Assembly: GCA_012514545.1 (NCBI GenBank)
Contig: JAAZAC010000318.1
Location: 1 to 5,407 of the forward strand
Source: Actinomycetales bacterium
Lineage (GTDB): Bacteria > Actinomycetota > Actinomycetes > Actinomycetales > Cellulomonadaceae
Length of the DNA: 5,407 nucleotides
Reading direction: 5' to 3'
Each line of letters opens with the position of its first letter. The stretch's first letter is position 1. The translations under genes and the position numbers were made by a program. Positions 1-5,407 of this stretch are shown here, one piece after another. The notes under the pieces were generated by a model, which saw nothing but the letters and a program-made list of their open reading frames with translations, was not told the origin of the DNA and ran no database searches.

Positions 1-45
1 CCGCGTGATCGGGCACCGCGTGATCGGGCACTGCGTGACCCGGCA
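1..45. repeat. 15-bp tandem repeat downstream of the operon
   Basis: Two exact copies of ccgcgtgatcgggca (1-15 and 16-30) are followed by a third at 31-45 with three substitutions (12/15 identical). The array reaches the left edge and may continue beyond it. On the plus strand one frame reads as RVIGH pentapeptides up to the TAG at 56-58. In the minus-strand frame of the DUF58 gene it would be a translated tail only if the TAG were read through. Either a repetitive intergenic element or the C-terminal tail of a convergent gene is possible. Confidence 0.8.
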
Positions 46-53
46 CCGCCGGG
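39..53. terminator. GC-rich inverted repeat just after the DUF58 stop (possible weak terminator)
   Basis: Positions 39-53 form a perfect 6-bp stem with a 3-base loop (CCCGGC-GGT-GCCGGG on the minus strand), ending one base before the DUF58 stop at 55-57. The following minus-strand sequence has no T-run, so a classical intrinsic terminator is not supported. It might act in a U-less terminator, stabilise the 3' end, or be chance in such GC-rich DNA. Confidence 0.25.
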
Positions 54-54
54 G

Positions 55-1347
55 CTAGAGGCGCCCGGCCGCCTTGAGCGCGAGGTAGGTGTCGGCGAGG
101 CGGGGCGCGAGGTCGTCGGGCAGCGCGTCGACCACCTCGACGCCGCGCTGGCGCAGCCGCACCGTCACGGCGGCCCGCTCGAGCTCGGTGCGCTCGGCGG
201 CGGCCGCGTCGAAGACCTCCGACGCCGTCCCGCGCCCCGCGCGGAGCGCCGCGACCTCGGGGTCGGCGACGGACGCGAGCACGACCGTGTGGTCGTGCGC
301 GAGGGGCCCGACGACGGGCAGCAGCCCCGACTCCACGGCGGCCGGCTCGAGGCTGGTGAGGAGCACGACGAGCGCCCGCTGGGACATCCGGTGGCGGACC
401 TGCGCGACGACGCCCGGCCAGTCGGTCTCGACGAGGGTCGGCTCGACCGGGGCGAGCGCGTCCGCGACGGCCGGCATGAGCCGGGGGCCGCTCGTGCCGG
501 CCACCTGGGTGCGCACGCGCCGGTCGTAGGCGATGAGGTCGACGCGGTCCCCGGCCCGCGACGCGAGCGCCGTGAGCAGGAGCGCGGCCTCGATGGACGC
601 GTCGATGCGCGGCGCGTCGCCGATGCGGCCCGCGGAGAGGCGCCCGGTGTCGAGGACGAGGAGCACGCGCCGGTCCCGCTCGGGGCGCCACGTGCGCACC
701 ACGACCTCGCTGCGCCGGGCGGTGGCCCGCCAGTCGATCGAGCGGACGTCGTCGCCGATGACGTACTCGCGCAGGGAGTCGAACTCCGTCCCGGCGCCGC
801 GGACCTGCACGGCCGTGCGCCCGTCGAGCTCCCGCAGGCGCGCGAGCCGGCTGGGCAGGTGCCGCCGCGAGGCGAACTCGGGCAGCACGCGGAGCCGCCC
901 CGGCACGGCGATGCTCACCTGCCGCGCGGCGAGCCGCAGCGGCCCGAACGAGCGGATCGTCACGCGGTCGGCGACCCGGTCGCCGCGGCGCGTGGGCCGC
1001 AGCGGCGTGACGACGCGCCGCGACTCCCCGGGCGGCAGGTCGACGGCGTGCCGGTTGGGGCCGGCGCCCGCCGAGGGCTGCCACGCGTCGCGCACGACGG
1101 CGCGCAGGCGGCGCCCCGCGAGGTTCGTCACCGTGAGCGTGGACCGGGTCGACTCGGTGAGCCGGACCGGGCCGGGGACCGTGCGCCGGAGGGCGACCTG
1201 CCGGGGCGACGCCGCGAGCGCCGCGTCGACGCCGCAGGCGACGACGGCGAGCAGCAGCCACGCGAGCACGGTCGCCGGGACCGGCACCAGCGCGACCGGC
1301 ACGAGGCCGAGGGCGACGAGGACGACCGCCCGCCAGGTGATGGCCAT
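55..1347 (-). CDS. DUF58 domain-containing membrane protein with VWA-like domain
   Basis: 430 residues, ATG 1345-1347 one base after the MoxR stop, ending at TAG 55-57. No Shine-Dalgarno is visible, so reinitiation after the MoxR stop is likely. Two hydrophobic segments (about 7-24 and 26-45) form an N-terminal membrane hairpin, followed by a beta-rich region (about 50-150). The DUF58 signature GTEFDSLREYVIGDDVRSIDW (186-206) and RPERDRRVLLVLDTGR (221-236) lead into a VWA-like domain (about 226-410). The metal-site motif, DxSxS in canonical VWA domains, reads DTGRL at 233-237, so metal binding may be altered. A later AGDRVDLIAYDRRV (265-278) and ALVVLLTSLEP (325-335) fit VWA strands. DUF58 proteins are usually encoded next to MoxR ATPases and are thought to be their VWA partners; this one probably tethers the chaperone to the membrane (inference). 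It corresponds in position to M. tuberculosis Rv3693. It is the only gene here ending in TAG; the other four use TGA. Confidence 0.94.
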   Translation of the reverse strand: MAITWRAVVLVALGLVPVALVPVPATVLAWLLLAVVACGVDAALAASPRQVALRRTVPGPVRLTESTRSTLTVTNLAGRRLRAVVRDAWQPSAGAGPNRHAVDLPPGESRRVVTPLRPTRRGDRVADRVTIRSFGPLRLAARQVSIAVPGRLRVLPEFASRRHLPSRLARLRELDGRTAVQVRGAGTEFDSLREYVIGDDVRSIDWRATARRSEVVVRTWRPERDRRVLLVLDTGRLSAGRIGDAPRIDASIEAALLLTALASRAGDRVDLIAYDRRVRTQVAGTSGPRLMPAVADALAPVEPTLVETDWPGVVAQVRHRMSQRALVVLLTSLEPAAVESGLLPVVGPLAHDHTVVLASVADPEVAALRAGRGTASEVFDAAAAERTELERAAVTVRLRQRGVEVVDALPDDLAPRLADTYLALKAAGRL

Positions 1348-1348
1348 G

Positions 1349-2406
<1,058 letters not shown>

Positions 2407-2410
<4 letters not shown>

Positions 2411-3600
2411 GTGCGATGAACCTCGCTCTCGAGCTGGTCGAGCAGCCGGGCCAGGACGGTCAGCCCGGTGTCGTCGGTGGGGGGCGGTCCGTAGAGCAGG
2501 CCGGCGACCTGCTCGCGGGGGCGGCCGGTCGCCCGGACCGCCGCGTCGATGACCTCCGCGGCGCCGGCGGCGCGCGGCAGGCCGAGGCGGCTCGCGATCC
2601 GGCTCGCCGTGCCTGCGCGGAGGGCGGCCGCGGCGTGGCCGTACGCCCGCGCCCGCCGGTACAGGCGCCCGCGCCCGACGGTCGCCTCGGCGGCGCGGAC
2701 CGTCACGGGCAGCGGCTCGACCACGACCCGGCCGAGGCGCCGGCCGCGCCACAGCCCGACCGCGAGCACGACCACGGCGAGCTGCAGCGCGACCGTGCCC
2801 AGCCAGTCCGGGACCATGCTGAGGCCGGGCCCGTCGTCGGGCTCGAAGCGCGGCACGAGCCACACGAGCTCCGCGTTCCGCCCGAGCAGGTGCAGCGCGA
2901 GGGCCGCGTGGCCGCGCTCGGCGAGCACGCCGTTGGTGAGGAAGGCGGCGTCGTTGACGACGACGACGCGCCGGTCGCCGTCGTCGAACGCCGCCATGGC
3001 GCCGGCCGGCCCGCCGGCCGCGCCCGTGGCGTGCCGGAAGCAGACGAGGACGCCCGGGTTCTCGGCGACGAGCGCGCGGCCGCTCACGGCGATCGCCTCC
3101 GCGGCCGCGGCGGCGGGGTGGGTGCACGACGCCGCCGCCGAGCCGGACATGTACGGCCCGTCCATGCGCACGGCCCCGCCGGTGAGCCGCGGCACGTGGT
3201 AGCCCTGCGGGCCGACGACGACGAGGTCCGCGGCCACGTCGGCGAGGGCCTCGACCTGGTCGTCGTCGAGGGCCGCGGTGCCGGCGACGAGGAGCGTCGT
3301 GCCCGGCTGGGCGAGCGCACGCGCCTCGCGCACGGTCCGCACGTAGCTGACGTGCACGCCCTGGTCGCGCAGGATCTCCGCGACCGCCCGCGCGCCCACC
3401 TCGCCGGGGTTGTCGGGCGCGAGCGGCGTCGTCGAGGTCCGGGCGGTGAGCAGCGAGCTCAGGCCGACGAGGACGAGGAACCCGACCACGGTGGCGAGCG
3501 GCCAGCGCACCTTCTGCCAGCGCGTGCGCGCCCGCGCCACGGCCGTCGTCCCGTCGCCGACGACGACGGCCTGCGGGGCGTCGAGCGTGGGCGCGGTCAT
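2407..3600 (-). CDS. DUF4350 domain-containing membrane protein
   Basis: 397 residues, ATG 3598-3600, stop TGA 2407-2409. The start codon overlaps the preceding stop as ATGA and the stop overlaps the next GTG start as GTGA, so coupling supports this start. A cytoplasmic N-terminus ends in a basic stretch (RWQKVRW, 27-33), followed by one span (about 34-52). An extracytoplasmic DUF4350 domain follows (about 58-262): NPGEVGARAVAEILRDQG (64-81) begins a Rossmann-like alternation with TTLLVAGTAAL (101-111) and ADLVVVGPQG (124-133), and RRVVVVNDAAFLTNGVLAE (210-228) closes it. A second span (about 266-284) ends in basic WRGRRLGR, leaving a helical cytoplasmic tail (about 285-397). DUF4350 resembles the fold of GATase-like or GldG/IftA-type accessory domains, but no catalytic site is evident. 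Its only cysteines, C159 and C187, are both in the external domain and could pair. It is probably a structural or client-binding partner of the MoxR-DUF58 pair (inference). Equivalent in position to M. tuberculosis Rv3691. Confidence 0.9.
2421..2424 (-). promoter_or_regulatory. Weak Shine-Dalgarno (GAGG) before the MoxR GTG start
   Basis: On the minus strand GAGG lies 10 bases upstream of the GTG at 2408-2410, inside the end of the DUF4350 gene. It is the only reasonable Shine-Dalgarno-like sequence seen before any internal start of the operon. It supports the GTG start that includes the proline-rich extension. Spacing is slightly long and the match is short, so this is a modest call. Confidence 0.4.
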
Positions 3601-4331
3601 CGCGGCACCGCCAGGGTCGCGTCGGCCGGCGTCCCCGCGCCGCGGTCGGCGCGCGGGACGGGCCGGGCCTGCTGGACCGCCGCGTCGACGCCGCGCAGCC
3701 ACGCGTCGTCGTCGGCGTCGGCCCGCGCGTCGCCGTAGTGCACGTCGTCGAAGAGGCGGCTGGCACGGCGCAGGTCCTCCGCGCACGTGGGCAGCACGGC
3801 GCCGGCCTCGCGCGTCGCCTCGTCCGCCGTCCAGCCCGGCCGGTCGTCGAGCACCGCGCGCTCCTCGAGCGAGCGCAGGATCGCGCGGAAGCGCTCGACG
3901 ACGGCCTCGTGCCACCGGCCGGCGAGCGCGGCGGCGTCGGCGGCGGCCCGCATCTCCGCGGCCGTGCGCGTGTCGTCGACGAACACCTCGGTGGAGGTGC
4001 GCAGGCGCCGCGCCCGCCGGACCGGGCCCGCGACGAGCAGCACGACGAGGATCGCGACGAGCAGGACGACGCCGAGCAGGACGGCCGCCGCGCGCCCGTC
4101 GACGCCGGCGATGCCGACCCGGAACGTCTCGAGGAGGTCGGCCAGCCACTCGAGCAGGCGCCCGAGGAGGCTCTGGCCCTGGTGGTAGATGGGGTCGGCG
4201 AGCTCCTCGCGGGCCCACCGGCGCGCGGTCTCCGCGTCCGGGTCGACGGGGACGTCCGCGCGCACGCCCGCGAGCGCCGCCGCGGCGACGGCCGCGGGCA
4301 CGCGCGCGAGCAGCGCGGGGGCCGCGGGCAC
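3597..4331 (-). CDS. DUF4129 domain-containing single-pass membrane protein
   Basis: 244 residues if started at GTG 4329-4331, one base after the stop of the preceding gene. The N-terminal part carries the family-typical stretch VPVDPDAETARRWAREELADP (27-47) and an amphipathic segment (54-70). One clear membrane span (about 82-102) is followed by a basic stop (RRARRLR, 105-111), then the DUF4129 region (about 130-215) with a WHEAV helix, DDRPGWTADE and a closing FDDVHYG. The positive-inside rule puts the DUF4129 domain in the cytoplasm and residues before 82 outside. DUF4129 often forms the C-terminus of transglutaminase-like membrane proteins encoded beside MoxR and DUF58 genes; here the transglutaminase domain is absent. 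The start is uncertain: no good ribosome site is visible, and in-frame GTGs at 4299-4301 and 4263-4265 would remove the Ala-rich hydrophobic N-terminus (4-24), which might otherwise serve as an export signal. It overlaps the next gene by 4 bases. Molecular function is unknown. Confidence 0.88.
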   Translation of the reverse strand: MPAAPALLARVPAAVAAAALAGVRADVPVDPDAETARRWAREELADPIYHQGQSLLGRLLEWLADLLETFRVGIAGVDGRAAAVLLGVVLLVAILVVLLVAGPVRRARRLRTSTEVFVDDTRTAAEMRAAADAAALAGRWHEAVVERFRAILRSLEERAVLDDRPGWTADEATREAGAVLPTCAEDLRRASRLFDDVHYGDARADADDDAWLRGVDAAVQQARPVPRADRGAGTPADATLAVPR

Positions 4332-4332
4332 G

Positions 4333-5407
4333 TCAGGCGGTCCCCGCCGCCGCCTCGGCCGCGCGGGCGAGCTGGACGTCGAGCCCTTCGCGGCGGATGC
4401 GCAGGTCGATGTACTGCAGGGCGACGACCGCGGCGAGGAAGATCGCGGGGATCGTGTACGTGATCGCCATGCCGATGGTCATCGTCGCGATGAACCCGAC
4501 GGACAGCGTGCCCTCGACCATGAGGATCGCCCCGATGATGCTCACCGGCACGCCCAGCACCTGGCTGACGACGTTCGCGATGATCTGCGCGAGGAGGTTG
4601 ATCCCGAGGAGGCGCCAGAAGCTGCCGCGGGTGAGCCGCCAGGCGCGCACGATCGACGGGACGAACCGGCCGCCCTCGAGCATGAGCACGGGCGGCACGA
4701 GGAGCAGCCGGTAGCCGACCCAGACGCTGACGACGAGCCCGCCGACGACGGACACGATCCCGAACACCACCCCCGCGCCCGCCGACGCGGAGCCGATCGC
4801 GCCGATGGCGAGGACGATGAGCGCCCAGAACGCGACGGCCACGACGGTGCCGAGGAGCGTGTAGCCGACGACCATCAGCGTGCGCTTCCAGTAGCCCCGC
4901 CACAGGTCGCCGACGGCGATCTTCTGCCCGAGGACGGAGCGGCTGACCGAGACGGTGAGGATGCCGGAGAGCACGATGCCGGCCAGGCCGAGGAACGGGA
5001 GCATCGCGTACATGGACCACACCGACGCGAGCATCTCGGTGCCGGTCTGGTCGACGGTGACGTCGGAGCCGAGCGTGCTGTCGACCCACCGGCTGACCGT
5101 CGGGGTCAGCACGTACCACGCGAGGCCGCCGATCAGGGCCGCGACGCCCATGACGAGCATGCTGAAGCCGAACATCACCCGCGGGTTCGCGCGGATGGAC
5201 TTGAACGCGCCGTCGTAGATCTCGCCGAGGGTGAGCGGGCGCAGCGGGATGATGCCGCGCTGCACGGGCACGGGCGGAGCGCCGTAGGGGGCGCCGTACT
5301 GGGGCTGGCCGTACTGCGGGGTGCCGTACTGCGGGGTGCCGTACTGCGGGGTGCCGTACTGCGGGGTGCCGTACTGCGGGGTGCCGTACTGGGGCGTGCC
5401 GTACTGC
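4333..5407 (-). CDS. Polytopic membrane protein, glycerophosphoryl diester phosphodiesterase membrane-domain type (5'-partial)
   Basis: First gene of the operon in this window; its start lies beyond the right edge and it ends at TGA 4333-4335. The frame is open to the edge, giving about 357 visible residues. A GTG at 5269-5271 could begin a 312-residue product, but it has no Shine-Dalgarno sequence and the upstream frame encodes an in-frame Pro/Gly/Tyr-rich tail (GTPQY repeats), so that start is probably false. Numbered from that GTG, a conserved entry motif IPLRPLTLGEIYDGAF (8-23) precedes about six hydrophobic spans (roughly 34-55, 86-110, 132-158, 166-192, 221-251, 256-287) and a charged C-terminal motif YIDLRIRREGLD (287-298). 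These motifs are typical of proteins annotated as glycerophosphodiesterase membrane domain. No catalytic phosphodiesterase domain is visible, so enzymatic activity should not be assumed. A role as membrane scaffold or partner of the MoxR module is inferred from context. Position matches M. tuberculosis Rv3689. Confidence 0.85.
   Translation of the reverse strand, partial: QYGTPQYGTPQYGTPQYGTPQYGTPQYGTPQYGQPQYGAPYGAPPVPVQRGIIPLRPLTLGEIYDGAFKSIRANPRVMFGFSMLVMGVAALIGGLAWYVLTPTVSRWVDSTLGSDVTVDQTGTEMLASVWSMYAMLPFLGLAGIVLSGILTVSVSRSVLGQKIAVGDLWRGYWKRTLMVVGYTLLGTVVAVAFWALIVLAIGAIGSASAGAGVVFGIVSVVGGLVVSVWVGYRLLLVPPVLMLEGGRFVPSIVRAWRLTRGSFWRLLGINLLAQIIANVVSQVLGVPVSIIGAILMVEGTLSVGFIATMTIGMAITYTIPAIFLAAVVALQYIDLRIRREGLDVQLARAAEAAAGTA
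5296..5407 (-). repeat. 15-bp in-frame tandem repeat encoding GTPQY pentapeptides
   Basis: Five identical copies of the 15-base unit gtactgcggggtgcc (plus strand) lie at 5311-5385. Variant copies flank them at 5296-5310 and 5386-5400, and a partial copy runs off the window at 5401-5407. Read on the minus strand in the frame of the membrane protein, each unit encodes Gly-Thr-Pro-Gln-Tyr; the copy nearest the membrane domain reads GQPQY, and a degenerate GAPY/GAPP stretch follows. Because the unit is 15 bases, gain or loss of copies keeps the frame. The exact identity of five copies suggests recent expansion or ongoing slippage. Pro/Gly/Tyr-rich N-terminal tails are common on actinobacterial membrane proteins and are probably disordered and cytoplasmic. 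Confidence 0.95.

Noticed and set aside
2416..4714. Plus-strand open frames over the DUF4350/DUF4129 genes (for example 2416-3738, 3410-4714, 3738-4463)
   Set aside because: Low-complexity composition, no domains, and they lie wholly opposite genes with clear family motifs and coupled start/stop junctions.
4333..5271. Functional glycerophosphodiester phosphodiesterase enzyme
   Set aside because: Only the membrane-domain-type region is present; no catalytic barrel or its His/Glu motifs are visible in the translated sequence.
5296..5407. The tandem repeats as a CRISPR array or protein-binding iterons
   Set aside because: The units are contiguous with no spacers, and they are in frame with and part of the membrane-protein coding sequence.

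Overview
The window is very GC-rich, with almost every third codon position G or C, frequent GTG starts and long spurious open frames on the opposite strand. This points to a high-GC actinobacterium. The protein styles resemble Cellulomonas-type Micrococcales, but that placement is an impression, not a demonstration.

Essentially the whole window is one tightly packed five-gene operon on the minus strand, so transcription runs from right to left. In transcription order it holds: (1) a polytopic membrane protein of the 'glycerophosphoryl diester phosphodiesterase membrane domain' type, whose N-terminal Gly/Thr/Pro/Gln/Tyr repeat tail runs off the right edge (4333-5407, 5'-partial); (2) a single-span DUF4129 protein (3597-4331); (3) a two-span DUF4350 protein (2407-3600); (4) a MoxR-family AAA+ ATPase with a proline-rich N-terminal extension (1349-2410); (5) a DUF58 protein with two N-terminal membrane spans and a von Willebrand factor A-like domain (55-1347). 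Successive genes are separated by 1 base or overlap by 4 bases, so they are probably translationally coupled and made in fixed proportion. The operon promoter must lie beyond the right edge.

As I recall it, the gene order matches the Mycobacterium tuberculosis block Rv3689-Rv3690-Rv3691-moxR2(Rv3692)-Rv3693, which is followed there by a convergent gene, Rv3694c. MoxR ATPases generally work with VWA-domain partners as chaperones that mature or remodel other proteins. Here the ATPase and the DUF58 protein are the likely core, and the three upstream membrane proteins are candidate partners, clients or envelope anchors. The client and the biological output of this actinobacterial module are, to my knowledge, not established.

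The first 54 bases, downstream of the DUF58 stop, carry a 15-base tandem repeat and a small GC-rich inverted repeat. They could be intergenic, or could be the tail of a convergent gene that shares the palindromic CTAG stop. No RNA genes, mobile elements, CRISPR arrays or phage genes are visible.
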